A stretch of DNA of 64,000 nt from Microvelia longipes (taxonomy: Eukaryota; Arthropoda; Insecta; Hemiptera; Veliidae). Each line of letters starts with the position of its first letter. Position 1 is the first letter of the stretch. The position numbers were made by a program, and so were the translations under genes. Positions 33,241 to 45,082 of this stretch are shown in pieces. The notes beneath the pieces are model-generated. The model was given only the letters and a program-made list of their open reading frames with translations, had not been told where the DNA came from and made no database searches. Where the stretch lies: contig JACMZG010000008.1 in the NCBI GenBank assembly GCA_018340805.1, positions 82,294,598 to 82,358,597 on the forward strand, in the 5' to 3' direction.

Positions 33241-34350
33241 ACTTTGCACTGCAGCTTCACATTATGTCGCTAGGCATTCCACACAAACACCGAAGCTAGC
33301 AAACTGGGTAAAGTAGAATATCCCCACGATCCGAACCCACGACTCACTATCGTTGACCAGCAGATCGTAACCTTGCAACTGACTAACCGTGACAGACGAC
33401 AGGATGGACCAGAACCATAATACAAGCAGCTTCGGAAATCTGTGTCAACACGGACAAACTATCGACCAGGTGTCCACGTAACGTAGTTTATGTCCAGAAC
33501 CAATGCTACAATCCTCAATCTACAAGATTACTTACATCGATCCCCAACATCATGCGTATCGTTCTCCCTACGCCTGATACCAGAACGAACATCACCATTC
33601 CAGCCGAACCACCAGCAATATCGCATAAAACATCTCTTCCGATTAATGTTCTATGTACTCCTGGGAATTCCGTGAGACACGTCTATCAGGCGTTCTATAA
33701 CATTCGTATCAAGTCAACATCAGATACTAAATCTCCTGATCCCCAACGCACTCGAGAAGAGAATCAAACCCACCAAAATCCCTACGAACCAAACCGCATT
33801 CAGGAAAAATGAACCGTCGTTTTTATGAGAAGCACGGCTACTTACATAACGTAATGTAGCGGTCCCGATATTTAAACAGGCAAAACATTCACAACCTACC
33901 TTCGCAGCTGAAAGAGAGCTAACATCTTACGACCTGCAGAGCTGCCCATAACGCCGAAACTCTCTGTGTGTGGTGTGGGAAAAAAACATGCGAGTCATAT
34001 CTACATAAACTCTCTATGGCTTGCCCAAACGTATAAGACTAGTACTAGCTAGTGATAACCGCGTCGGAATGAGCGGAACCTAATATGCATGGCAACATCC
34101 AATACATGTATTCTATCCATCCACATATGCCGTACTACCGCAGTACTTGTAAGCCGCTACAGACTTGGCGATCCCTACTCTCCGCAAGTGTCCGATCGCA
34201 CGAGACTTTCATTCTTAACCACACGCATAACACGTCATAACCCTCACTCTCGCAACGGTAACAACAGCACAGAATTAATTATAATAAACTAAAAAGACAA
34301 CAATCAAAAACGAAAAGCACCCTGTTTCAATTCACGCTCAACCGGGTGCT
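33241..34350 (+). other. Compositional island of unknown origin
   Basis: Base composition is near balanced here, in contrast to the AT-rich flanks. Three plus-strand frames (33490-33675, 33552-33812, 34089-34292) look coding-like in composition. For example, the second contains PTPDTRTNITIPAEPPAI and QTHQNPYEPNRIQEK, but I recognise no family. A TATTTAAAC element at about 33870 could be promoter-like. The island ends with AAGCACCC...GGGTGCTT (34314-34352), an 8-bp stem. It could be an LTR/UTR or gene part of an unrecognised element or a host gene fragment. Confidence 0.4.
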
Positions 34351-36019
34351 TTAAGGGTTGCTAAAATTTTTTAAAAACTTTGCTACTTGACCTATTTAAC
34401 CCCCAGACCGGTTCCCTTACCTATGTTCCGTGTAGATTTTGATATACTAAAGCTAAGTGTATAGGTGTATGGAGTTTATCTTGTAATCTTAATTTTGGGA
34501 GTAGCCTGTTTATATTATACCTTTTAAGATTATCAAATACCATCACAAATAGTTATCAGCCAATCTTGTAATTCTCCCACTTTAATAAATTTGATTCTAC
34601 AGATTACTTCCTATCTAGAACAGAAAACCTGATTGGTATTCAGCCTTATGTACAGTAGCATACTCTTAGGTTACCGTCGACTTAAATAAATTTCTGCAAT
34701 CTAGTAATGGCCGCTGCAAACAATAGGACGGTTTAATATAGACTCTAAAGGCTTATTGATCTGACTGTACGGTAATTTCCGTCTTACAAAGGAATTTAGT
34801 TGCTTAAACTTTTTTGTTGGCAAAAAAAACAGCTAGTTTTTCTTCTTAATTTGGGATAGTGCCTCTCGTCCTGAAACTAAGAGGACCGAGAAGCTAAGGC
34901 ACCACAGCTTGCTGCCCTCCTACCAGTAGCACTGTACCTAACCCAAGTACTCTAGCGTTGAGGCCCTGTATTAACTGAACTGCAGCACAAATCTTTTTCA
35001 ATTTACTAAAAAACAACTGTGGTGTGTGCTCTTCCCAGTTCCATTCTTGATTTTTACTAATATAAACGCAGCTAGAAATCAGTGGACAGATGCTCATCTG
35101 GGACAGAATCGTGATAAATGGTGTGAGACATAGAAAAGTAACGCAAGTTGATGACATCGGTAGGGATCAGGGCCCATGTCAACCAATGCTTGATTTTACT
35201 GAGGCAGCTTTTAATCCCTACAGGATATAAACATTGGCCCATGGTCGTTCCACTTGAATGGCATTTCGAAGCGGAATGGGCATGCAATCGATATGGGAAT
35301 GCGAAATACCATAATATATAGATGAACAGCCTTGTTGGCGAGAGTGTTTATTGATGCAAACCGCCGAGGTGAAGTTATGGTGAAAAATAGATTGGAAAAG
35401 ATTTTAAAATCTATTTGACGAGGAGCTTCTTATTAACAAACCTTTATTAAGGCGTCATTGGGAAAGTTGAAAAGGTTATATATTAGTCATCTTTATCTAT
35501 AATAAATAATATTTATGAATAAATAGAAGATTATATAAATTAAATAATTTATTAATATATTAATTAATATTTATTCATATAAATTATATATATTATAATA
35601 TTGAATATATATATATTATAATATAACCATATAACTATATAATATATATATATATATACAATTTAATTATATATATACTCCATTGAACTAGTGTTTGAAA
35701 ACGTCGGATCAAATGAAAAAATTTAGTTTTATTATTCTTTAACAGACCGAATCCCTGAGTTGAGTAGTTGAGTGTTGTTTGAGATATAAGTATAATTTAT
35801 AACTTATATTACATATATATTTATAATATAGATATAATAATCGTGCTGGTTCTTTAATTTTTGTTCTAATTTATTTAATGTTATTTTTAATCAAAATCTT
35901 GTCTCAAAATACTTTTCGATTTTCAAAATTCATCTGATTGCTCCTTTACAGTAATTATAACTCCATGGGTAAAGTACACTTTGTAAATCATTAATTGGTT
36001 TGACGGAGATTTTGTGGTA
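34351..36019. other. Unassigned; (AT)-rich low complexity at 35490-35680
   Basis: Minus-strand frames at 34894-35287 have no recognised domain. The 35.5-35.7 kb part is almost entirely A and T. Confidence 0.55.
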
Positions 36020-36025
36020 TACTCA

Positions 36026-36142
36026 CCATGATGTTTAATAAAAAAAAACAATTAATACATTGTCAACCACAATTAATACCATTGTGGTTGACAATGTATT
36101 AATTGTTTTTAATTCTTGTGTTTTTTTTTATTAAACCATGGT
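36026..36142. repeat. Foldback element with 25-bp perfect inner stem
   Basis: Bases 36048-36072 pair perfectly with 36082-36106 around a 9-base loop (arm begins ACAATTAATACATTGTC). Outer arms (CATGATGTTTAATAAAA and TTTTATTAAACCATGG) also pair with one small asymmetry. It is most like a tiny MITE; a small-RNA precursor is possible. Confidence 0.8.
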
Positions 36143-36810
36143 ACATTTTGTATTCAAAGGACATCAAGTCTTTGTTTTTATCCTAAATAATTGCTTATCA
36201 TCTGTCCGATGATCTTTGTTTGAATATTTCTTTACTTACCAAGTGTTTACTAACCATACTGTATCCTATATAAATCTAAAAGGAATAAGAAATGAAAAGA
36301 AAACATTAATTGCATTACATTTATTTATTTGCTTTGGTACAATTGATTTGATTTTATACATAATATAAAGGATTTATACAATACATACCTAACTGTACAA
36401 AACACTTCCTTATTACATTATATAATGATTTTTATACATCTTACATTTATAAATGTTAGAAAATTTGATTTTTCCGTAGGTTAAGGGGCCTATGCTCCCC
36501 GAATTTTGTGCTAGCCCCCAAATATATCTCAAATAAATATATTTTTTCCCTTTTAGCGAATTTTCAAAGAAACAATTAGCTTATCAGATGGGATTATGAA
36601 GGGAAAGGCGAGGTAGATTTGGTCTCTCTCTGATCAAGAATATATATGTATATGCTAAACTAGTATCTCACTCTGACTTTTAGGTTCATTTTAATGAATT
36701 TAATTTTTATTTGTTTAAGCTATTACGTATCGAGTTAAGAATGACACAAAATAAAATTGATTAAATTTTTAGGGTAGAAATTATTATTTTTTATTGTAAA
36801 AAAATAATGT
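36143..36810. other. No gene recognised
   Basis: It contains the dispersed repeat shared with 19675-19745 (at 36595-36655, opposite orientation). Confidence 0.5.
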
Positions 36811-37037
36811 ATAATAATAATGCCCGTTAAGAGCCTTGCAGCCCATCAGAGGTAACACCTGCGGGAACCACCTCATGTTGTAGAGGCAACCGTTGCGCTC
36901 AAAGTGAATTCTAAAGTTGGCGATGATTTATTTAAACAATAATCTTATATAAATTGAGAGCGTAACGTGGGATTCGAACCCCAGACCTCCGTGGTGTAAC
37001 GTAACGCTTTAACTATCTCGGCCACGAAGGCGGCCTA
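36811..37037 (-). mobile_element. tRNA-derived SINE, copy 1
   Basis: Minus strand. The head at 37036-36960 has an A-box region (GTGGCCGAGATAGTTAAAGC) and a B box (GGTTCGAATCC), with the spacing of a Ser/Leu-type tRNA. The body holds GCCAACTTTAGAATTCACTT and GGTGGTTCCCGCAGG, and the 3' end GGGCATTATTATTAT forms an (ATT)n tail at 36811-36822. Two more copies lie at 46.4 and 48.7 kb. Confidence 0.85.
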
Positions 37038-37429
37038 ATGTGTAATAAAGTTAAATAATAAAATACTACATTTCTTGTAATGATATTCTATATAATATTT
37101 CGATAATTATGATTGATTAATGAAGAGCGCAGCCTTTCTTCTGGCGCTTGCTTTCGCCGTGCGAATCTTAGCGAAAAGTTGCAAACATTAAATAAATTAA
37201 AATTTGCTATTAATTTAATAATAAATTAAGAATAGTAATTAAGACCAAAGTCTTCATTAATCGTAATTATATATAAATAAAGTTCAATAATAATCAATTA
37301 AATATGTAACTAATATTTTAAATTTATAAATTATATCAAATCTGAAAAATTAATATAGATTGAAATAATTAAGAGAGATAATTAAAAAAGATTAGTTCGG
37401 AATAGTTAAGATAAATTATAACCATTTCA

Positions 37430-37506
37430 TTTTCGATCGAGAAAGCGTTCGAAAGTTATCGTGTCCCATGGAAACGTCTAGGAACTAACATCTCGTTCAT
37501 ACATTC

Positions 37507-37578
<72 letters not shown>

Positions 37579-37605
37579 ATATATATATATATATTGATCT
37601 GTGAG
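37430..37605. repeat. Dispersed repeat end followed by an (AT)n tract
   Basis: 37430-37490 (TTTTCGATCGAGAAAGCGTT, GTGTCCCATGGAAACGTCT) matches 63945-64000 in reverse orientation. In both places a microsatellite follows directly on the same side of the unit. Confidence 0.65.
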
Positions 37606-38084
37606 TCCCCTCCAAAAATTCACAAATTCACCCCCGCACCCCTACCCCCTCCTGACTGCTTATGAACGTTATGGCAGATTTTTTCTTCGAAAATTCACTA
37701 AAAATAATTATAATAATATAAATTAAGAATAATTAAATTAATGTAAAATTAAGTTTAAATAATGATGCTGTTGGTAAATATTTTAATAAAATATAAAAGT
37801 TGTATCAATTTAAATTATATTATTTTCTTGACTGATATTTTTATTTTAAAACTTTTACCAAATATGTAAAATTAATTTGGAAAGTTAAATTAGATTCTAG
37901 GTTAATTAATGAAGACTTCAGTCTTTTAGAGTTTTTATTTACATAAACATTTAATTTATGTCAACCTAAAAAATAAAAAAAGCATTTACATAAACCTAGA
38001 ATTAATTCTTAACAGTCCAAAACTATTTATTAGTTAAATTAGATGTTTAAAAAGATGATTTAAGAATAGCTAAGATAAATGTAC
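37606..38084. other. No gene recognised
   Basis: This is AT-rich sequence. AATGAAGACTTCAGTCTTT near 37907 matches in reverse AAGTCTTCATT at 37247-37257, a hint of an old inverted repeat around the AT tract. Confidence 0.4.
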
Positions 38085-38370
38085 GAGGTATGATTAATAA
38101 GTTTACAGGGTATGGGTAATATTTTTACGGGTCATGGGTAAAAATTAACAGGGTATGATAATAAGTTTACGGGTTATTGGTAAAAAGTTTACAGGATATG
38201 GGTAATAAGTTTACGGGTCAAGTGTAAAAGTTTACGAAGTATAGGTTCATTGTGAAATTATAACAAAACAAGAACCAAATAAAATAAAAAAAAAAAATTT
38301 AAATTAAGTTTAAAAAATAGGTATGGGTAAAAATTTTACGGGTTATAGGTAATAAGTTTAAATGGGTATT
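38085..38370 (+). repeat. Degenerate minisatellite (units of about 20-30 bp)
   Basis: The unit is of the type GGTAATAAGTTTACGGGT followed by CATGGGTAAAAA. Around ten decayed units are visible. Confidence 0.8.
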
Positions 38371-38929
38371 GTAAAATTATTAAAAACAAGAGCCGGTAGT
38401 ATGACAGCACAGTACGATTGAGCTGGCACTGACATGACTACACTTCAGAATATTTAAAAAAAAAAATACACTTGGACGAGGGGAGGGTGGACTTTTTGAG
38501 TTATATCGTTCTAAGGATTTTCTTTCTTTTGAAAAGATTTCCTTTTGATTTTCACCAAATGCTACTCAGGTTTGATTGGATACTTATGCAGTTCACTGAT
38601 ATAGTTAGCCTTTCAAATTTTTCGTTTTTAGCGAATTTTTAAAGAAAAAAAATGAGATTATGGAGTCATACGAGATGGTCATAAATATGTATGACGTCAT
38701 TAACCTACAAACATTTCAAATAATCACAAATTTTCATATAGTGTTTAGACTGGGCTGAAATTATACACATACACTACCATGTAAGTCTCACAAAAATACT
38801 AAGTTTAAATTAATAAAATAAAACATTATGTCATTGATTGAAATAATGTAAAGAAATCATGTTTTTTAACTAATAGATTTGAAAATTCACTTATATCATG
38901 GCAGTATGCCACTTATATAAAACAGCAAT

Positions 38930-39061
38930 ATGACTGAACTGATAAAGGAAAACAACCATGTGGCCGCGAAGCAGCCACAGGGAGGCGTGGAGGCAGCGAA
39001 GGGACTCCCCATTGTCGAGGCTGCTGAGATCGGCAAGAAGCCGAAGCCCTCTTGTTTTTAA
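38930..39061 (+). CDS. Candidate 43-codon small gene, strongly GC-biased
   Basis: ATG 38930 to TAA 39059-39061. The peptide starts MTELIKENNHVAAKQP, contains GGVEAAKGLPIVEAAEIG and ends KKPKPSCF. It is hydrophilic, Lys/Glu/Ala-rich, with one Cys near the C-terminus and no signal peptide. The frame is about 55-60% G+C inside roughly 75-80% A+T DNA, with G/C-ending codons frequent, which is unusual for a chance frame. A TATATAAAA lies 10-20 bp upstream of the ATG. No family is recognised. It could be a free-standing micropeptide gene, the last exon of a larger host gene, or a retrocopied fragment. Confidence 0.45.
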   Translation: MTELIKENNHVAAKQPQGGVEAAKGLPIVEAAEIGKKPKPSCF

Positions 39062-39284
39062 ATTTTATAAGCTTTGGTTTTCTTTCTTTATAACTTGAGT
39101 TTTATAGCCAAAGTTTTAAGGTTATTATCCTACGTTATCCTCTACGTAATTAATTATCGTCCTACATCATTATTTTTCTGTTACAAAAATATTGCGGTTA
39201 ATTGGCGTGTCTTTGAATGATTTAAATTCTTCTTTAAATCAACAAGAGTATTTGCGTAATTGTTTAAATTTTGTTTTAATCGTA

Positions 39285-39945
39285 TGTCTCATAATATAAC
39301 ACACTGTAAAATAGAGTATCTCCACAATTTTGTATTGCTTTATCTTGAAGTAAGCCTTATAGAATAGAAATGTAAAGTATTAGAGTATATCCGAAATTTG
39401 TTTATTTCTTTATCTTAAAGTATGTCTTATATAATAACACTGTATAATAGAGTATTTCCACAATTTTTTAAATGTTGTATCTTTAAAGTATGTCATATAC
39501 AATAACACACTGTATAATAGAGTATTTTCGCAATTTTTTAAATGTTTTATCTTAAAGTATGTATATACAAAACATACTGTAAATAGAGTATTTCCGCAAT
39601 TTTTTTAATGTTTTTATCTTAAAGTATGTCATAAACAATAACACACTGTATAATAGAGTATTTCCACAATTTTTTAAATGTTTGTATCTTAAAGTATGTC
39701 ATATACAATAACACACTGTATAATAGAGTATTTTCGCAATTTTTTAAATGTTTTTATCTTAAAGTATGTCATATACAATAACATACTGTAAAATAGAGTA
39801 TTTCCGCAATTTTTTTAATGTTTTTATCTTAAAGTATGTCATAAACAATAACACACTGTAAAATAAGAGTATTTCCGCAATTTTTTTATCTCTATTTTTA
39901 GTTTCTCTTATAAAATAAATAACACACTGTAAAGTAAAAGATTTT
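39285..39945 (+). repeat. Satellite-like tandem array, about nine units of roughly 70 bp
   Basis: The units carry ATCTTAAAGTATGTCATA, AATAACACACTGTA and TAGAGTATTTCCGCAATTTT. The array begins about 220 bp downstream of the small GC-rich frame. Confidence 0.92.
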
Positions 39946-40464
39946 TGTTGCTTTAAATGATAAAGCAATAAAGAACAAGGACCTTTGCGTTATCATTATT
40001 TTTATTCCCAGGTATTTTACAGGTATATATAATTTATTTATTTTCCTGTTCAGGAAACAAGAAGTCTAGCGTTCGATACCACAACTACCGGACGTTTTGC
40101 GATTGCTACTTTGATACTTTCATTTATTTCGGGAAAAAATTGTTTCACTGTTTAATTTTCTATCACTATTCATCTATTATTTATTTAGTCTTTTATCGTA
40201 GATTTTAACAATAATATATACAAGGTAAATGAAAACAATATAATATATTATAAGTATATATTATAACATATATATTATGACATAATATGTAGTAAGATAT
40301 ATATTATAACTTAATATATTATGAGATGTATATTATAACATAATATATTATAAGATAAATTATAACATATATATTATATGATATATTATATAACATAATA
40401 TAATATTAAAATTCAATTTTTGATTAAACTTATCACAAATAAAATTTGTACTTCTTATTAGAAA
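39946..40464. other. AT-rich, no gene recognised
   Basis: 40215-40420 consists mostly of ATATTATAACAT-type low-complexity sequence. Confidence 0.6.
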
Positions 40465-40885
40465 AATTGGGAACTTTTTCTCACCACGCTCATCCTCCAT
40501 ACTTCGTCATCGCTACGCTCGTGGTCAGAATATACAATTCGCCAAATTAATACTACAACACGTCTTCGGACTCGATTCGCTCGTCATCGAATAGTGAATA
40601 CATCCGTTACATTCTCAGCGTTTCATCGAGGCACTGACTCTGCTTGAGGCTGTTTAACTGTTATGATCCAACAAAAATTATGAATATACTTGACGCATTG
40701 AAAAAAAACTGAGTGTAAGTACACACCAGTGTAATAAGTATTTATTTACTCTCTGAGCACGATTGAAGCGAGTCCGAGGACTTGTAGTGTAAATTTGGCG
40801 ACTTGTATATTTTGAGGACGAGCGAAGCGAGTCAGATGGAGAGAGGATGAGTTTAGCGAAGCAGAGGTGGTGAGAAAAAGTCTCT
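40465..40885. repeat. 5S-SINE family: minus copy 2 and a facing plus tail fragment
   Basis: The minus-strand copy spans 40700-40465: 5S-like core at 40608-40677 (TTGTTGGATCATAACAGTTA, CAGTGCCTCGATGAAACGC), tail GACGAGCGAATCGAGTCC and end GAGAAAAAGTT. From 40745 to 40885 the tail is repeated on the plus strand (GAGGACGAGCGAAGCGAGTC ... GAGAAAAAGT), giving a tail-to-tail arrangement. Confidence 0.75.
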
Positions 40886-41419
40886 TTAAGGAAATAATAT
40901 CTCTGAAAGGAATATTATTCATCCTTGAATTTCTATTATCAGCTTTTACTAAGACTAGCTTTACTTCTACAAATAACGTGAATCAAAGATGTTTGCTACA
41001 ATACTTAAAATTCTTATCTTTTTTATTTTTCCTCGTTTATAAGATAGGTGTAAAAAACATATTGTGTTAGAAAAAAAAATTCGGAAGAGTTTAGATCGAT
41101 GAAACCACAGAATTATTTTTAACTATAGAGAGATGCTAGTTTACGCCTTTTTTAGTATCCTTTCTATCCTTTTCTGAGTCATAAAACTAAAATTATCAAA
41201 TAATAATAGAAACCGTTTCTATTAATCAATATTAAAAATAAAATAATAATTTTACTCTCAAATCTTACATTATAATCTAATTATTTAAACAATATAAACT
41301 AACTTTGCAATATTTTTCATTAAATACAAAATAATAAGTTATAAATTAAAAACAAATTAATAAATACAATTTATAAATAATTATTGCGAGACTGTGTCAG
41401 GCAAAGATTCGGTTTCGGT
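40886..41419. other. No gene recognised
   Basis: AT-rich DNA; the short frame at 40867-41070 has no recognised motif. Confidence 0.5.
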
Positions 41420-42066
41420 CTTTTTGACTCATTTTTTACTACTTTAAACCAAATTTTTTTGAAAATATACCTTACATTATGAAAAAAGCATGGTCTGCCT
41501 ATCCAGAGTGAAGACCTTGATATGATTGCGCATGCTCAAAATTTTAGAAAATCGCACAAATTTCAATTTTCTTGCAATAAGTGGTTCCCTGTAGGTCATG
41601 TGCACAATATGAAGAGAACATTTTTGAAAGCTAATAAAATTTTCTATTACACGAGTGTTATTTTGTGAAAATCGGATAACTACAACTAAAGTTGTGACAT
41701 TTGTTAAATGGCCAAAAAATGCATAAAAACCCCATATTTTTTTCAAAAAAATTCTTTGACTTTGCCAAAATTAACCATTTTTCTGGTTCATATGATTTTG
41801 ATGATTAAACACTTGTTTTATAGACATTTTATTAGCTTTTTATTACATTTAATCAAAAATGTTCTCTTCATGTTTTGCACCTGAACCACAGGGAACCACT
41901 TATTTCAAGAAAACTGAAATTAGTGCTATTTTCTAAAATTTTGAGCATGCGCAATCATATGAAGGGCTCTACTCTGGATAGGCAGACTATGTTTTTTCTT
42001 AACATTTTAAGTTATGTTTTTATAAAAATTTGGTTTGAAGTAGTACAAGATGAGTCAAATTTTTTC
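41420..42066. mobile_element. Foldback/MITE-like element with arms of about 220 bp
   Basis: The left arm (41420-41640) and right arm (41850-42066) are imperfect reverse complements. They share TTTTAGAAAATCGCAC/ATTTTCTAAAATTTTGAGCA, AGTGGTTCCCTG/CAGGGAACCACTT and TGCCTATCCAGAGT/ACTCTGGATAGGCA. The centre is about 200 bp. No transposase is present, and frames inside the arms are not genes. Confidence 0.85.
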
Positions 42067-43212
42067 AGGTCCGGCTCTTGGACTATAATTCCTGCTATGA
42101 TTCCCAGACATTATAAAGCCCAACTCTCAACGACCTGTTGCAGCCGAAAGGATTTATATTTCGGTTTTTTCGCTAAGAATATTTTTAGGTTACTAATGGT
42201 TAATAGTTTTTCTCTGAGCTAACAAAACAATAGTTTTATAAGAGAAACAAAACAAAAAATGTACCTTAATATAATTAATAAAATTGTTATTATCATCTTG
42301 AATAATATATTCTTTATTTTACAGTTTGATTTTTATTTCATGCTATAAAAAGTATACATAAATATTATCAAATAAAATTTAATTGTATATTTATTACTTT
42401 TTTCTTATAATATTGATTTTTATTACTATATTTTTAATTCTTATTCATAAAACCTTGAGATTTTTTTATATAAAATATTTAATATTAGTTGAAACACTTG
42501 TTTGTTTACTTACAATTAATATTAAATTTAAAGTTATAATCACAAACCATTTTGATTTTGAGTGATTCGTCAAAATATCTACAGGTATTAATTTATACAT
42601 TGCATATAGATTAAGTAGATAACCTGTTGTGGTCGGTGTATGGTTTTATTATCCAGTGTGATGTGGTGATGAATTAGCCTAAACCCAAAGAATATATGGA
42701 TAAAGAAAGATGTTCTGGGATTTACTATTTGGGACAAGAAAAGGTTAGGTCCGTGGCCAGTTAACAGGAGCGCTAGTATGTAAATTGGTAGTTTCATTTG
42801 GCCAACTACGAGAATGCGCCACTTTCGTCTTGTTTTCAGCTTACTACTTCTGGTACAAACAGCTTACTTTATACAATAAGGACCAATTTACAGTAGATAC
42901 TCGTGTCTTTAAAATTGTAATAAAGATAAGATTATTTCGTAATACTAACTTAAAAAAGTGGGAAGAATGTAATGTTATTAAAGCTTTTGAGGAGAAATAG
43001 GTCCAAAATAATAATAAAAAAAAACTAATTTTGTCGAGCTTTCGATATAATTTTATCTTTTTCAAGGCTTAACATTATAAATAATAATAACAAAAAACAG
43101 TTACATGGTTGCTAACAAATAGGTGTTTTGACAACATTTAGTGTAACAGACAAATAATTCTGTTAAAATCGAAAAAGGTAACAATGTTGATGAGTTACAT
43201 TTAGGTCTAAAC

Positions 43213-43530
43213 AAAGATCTACTATTAAAAACTCCTTATTTAGGGCAAAGGCCCTTATAAATAAATCTTCAAAGATAAAAGTTATTGATTATGATTGCAC
43301 TATTATTTTATTTTATTTATTTATTTTTCTACTAATTATTTTTAAATTTATTATTTAATTATTATTTAATAATTTTAATATAATAAATTTAAAATAATTT
43401 AATTATTCTTTAATAATTATAAAAAAAATAAATAAATAATATTGCAATCATAATCAATAACTTTTAGCTTTGAAGATTTATTTAAAGGGGCCTTTGCCCA
43501 AAATAAGGAGTTTTTAATTGTAGATCTTTT
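43213..43530. mobile_element. Foldback/MITE-like element, about 316 bp
   Basis: The arms begin AGATCTACTATTAAAAACTC on the left and end GAGTTTTTAATTGTAGATCT on the right, and stay complementary for about 90 bp (GGGCAAAGGCCC/GGGGCCTTTGCCC, TTATTGATTATGATTGCA/TGCAATCATAATCAATAA). The centre is T/A-only. Confidence 0.88.
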
Positions 43531-43790
43531 AATTAATTTGGGGGAGGGGGGTGAATACGCTTCCTTCAAGAGGAGGGGTTTCTCTATGCACAGATATATA
43601 ATTTTCCATCTTACTATTGTTCTTGTGCCACCACACCAGTTTGATGAATATATCCATACATCGATTGGTACACAGGTGTATCTATTACATCTATGGTTTT
43701 AATCAGAACAAGTCTTTTGTTTGCTTGATATGAAAATTTTTGATTTATTTTTATTATAATTTCGATTTAGCAACTCGATTTATAAACCTA

Positions 43791-44379
43791 TAGTCCGGGA
43801 GCCAAGGGGTGATTTTGTACCCCATAGGATTTTATAAACTATTTGGCCATAGGATTTACAGGACCATAGAGTAGAGTAAGGAAACCAACTATCTGGTTTT
43901 TACTCCGGGGATGGACTATATGCTGACTCAGCTAAGGTTTAAAATTATTACAATCATTTTATTTTTGAAAACTCTGAAAAACGTTATAAATAAAAGTTGT
44001 GTAGTACTTAAGAAAACAACATGTTTTCTGCTATTTTTTTTTTTACTATATAAAGACTAAGTTATAAAAAAATATAGTGAATGAGAGATAGTTTAGAGAG
44101 AGTGTATCTTAAAAATGAAGCGATGTAGATAAAAATGACCAGGACTACAAATTTTTGTTTCTGTCAGTACTGCAACATTTATTTGTAACTTTTTTCAAAA
44201 TTTCAGATGTACAATAGTTGTTATAGGTTTAAATTTTTGCCGAGTCAGCATATTGTCCGGTCTCTTAGTAAAACACCAGACCGATAGTTTTCTTACTCTA
44301 CTCTATGGTCCTGTAAATCCCATGACGGAATGGTTCATAAATCTTATGTCGTATAAAACCATTCCTGTGCCCCGGACTA
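43791..44379. mobile_element. MITE with terminal inverted repeats of about 150 bp, 589 bp long
   Basis: The ends are TAGTCCGGG and CCCGGACTA. The arms share TTTACAGGACCATAGAGTAG and its complement, and ATATGCTGACTC with GAGTCAGCATAT. The interior is AT-rich without frames. The target-site duplication is unclear. Confidence 0.88.
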
Positions 44380-44712
44380 TTATAGTTGGTTGGCTATAGA
44401 GAAATTTAAATTGGAAAAATGTCGTATACTTCAACGACATATAATCACTTAGCTTTCCCTCCGATTTTTAGCGAATTTCCTTTGGGAAAAATCCCTAATG
44501 TGATTAGCGGCATAGCGGGAGTCAAACTGCGGAATATAGCCAAAATCCGGTTAATTTAACTTTCTAGAGTCCTAACCGGTTGTCTATAATAAATATGGAA
44601 TTTAGAATAAATAAGAGCCTAGAAGAAACAGTTTGAAAGAATGACGTTTCTAGTTGTTTTAAATCATATGTATGAGCAACATGATTCCATTCTATACATA
44701 TTATTTAATTGT

Positions 44713-44921
44713 AGAATCAGCTATCGTCGATACTTGCTGTTGGTTATGAATATTGCTAGACCGGTTCCAGCAGAACGTCATCATCAGCAGGCGGAGCAAT
44801 ACTCGAGCCCTCAATAAGCACGACGAGCCCTCTTAAGCTCCGCCTGCTGATGATGGCGTTAAGCCGAAACCGGTCCAGGGATTTTGATTCTAACAGCAAG
44901 TATCGACAGTAGCTGATTCTT
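44713..44921. mobile_element. Short foldback element, 209 bp
   Basis: The arms AGAATCAGCTATCGTCGATA and its near complement at the right end pair, as do CATCATCAGCAGGCGGAG (44780-44797) and CTCCGCCTGCTGATGATG (44838-44855). The centre carries a GAGCCCTC direct repeat. The minus frame through it is a by-product. Confidence 0.88.
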
Positions 44922-45082
44922 CTATTGCTTCTTCCACTTGCGGTATTTATAACCTCTTTAATTTTCACATATTATTTATATTATATAGGAAATATAATGT
45001 GAACATAGACCAATCGTATTAATGCTGCCACCTGCTTTATAGTTCGGGTTGCTAAATCTTATTTTTTTATGATATAGGGAAT

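Noticed and set aside
34314..34352. Rho-independent terminator, which would hint at bacterial DNA
   Set aside because: The stem has a long loop and no T-run follows, and no bacterial gene is next to it.
36960..37036. Possible tRNA-Ser/Leu gene on the minus strand
   Set aside because: The same head occurs in two other places, each followed by the same body and (ATT)n tail, so it is a SINE.
39285..39945. CRISPR-like array of about 70-bp units
   Set aside because: Units are contiguous and similar throughout, with no unique spacers: a eukaryotic satellite.
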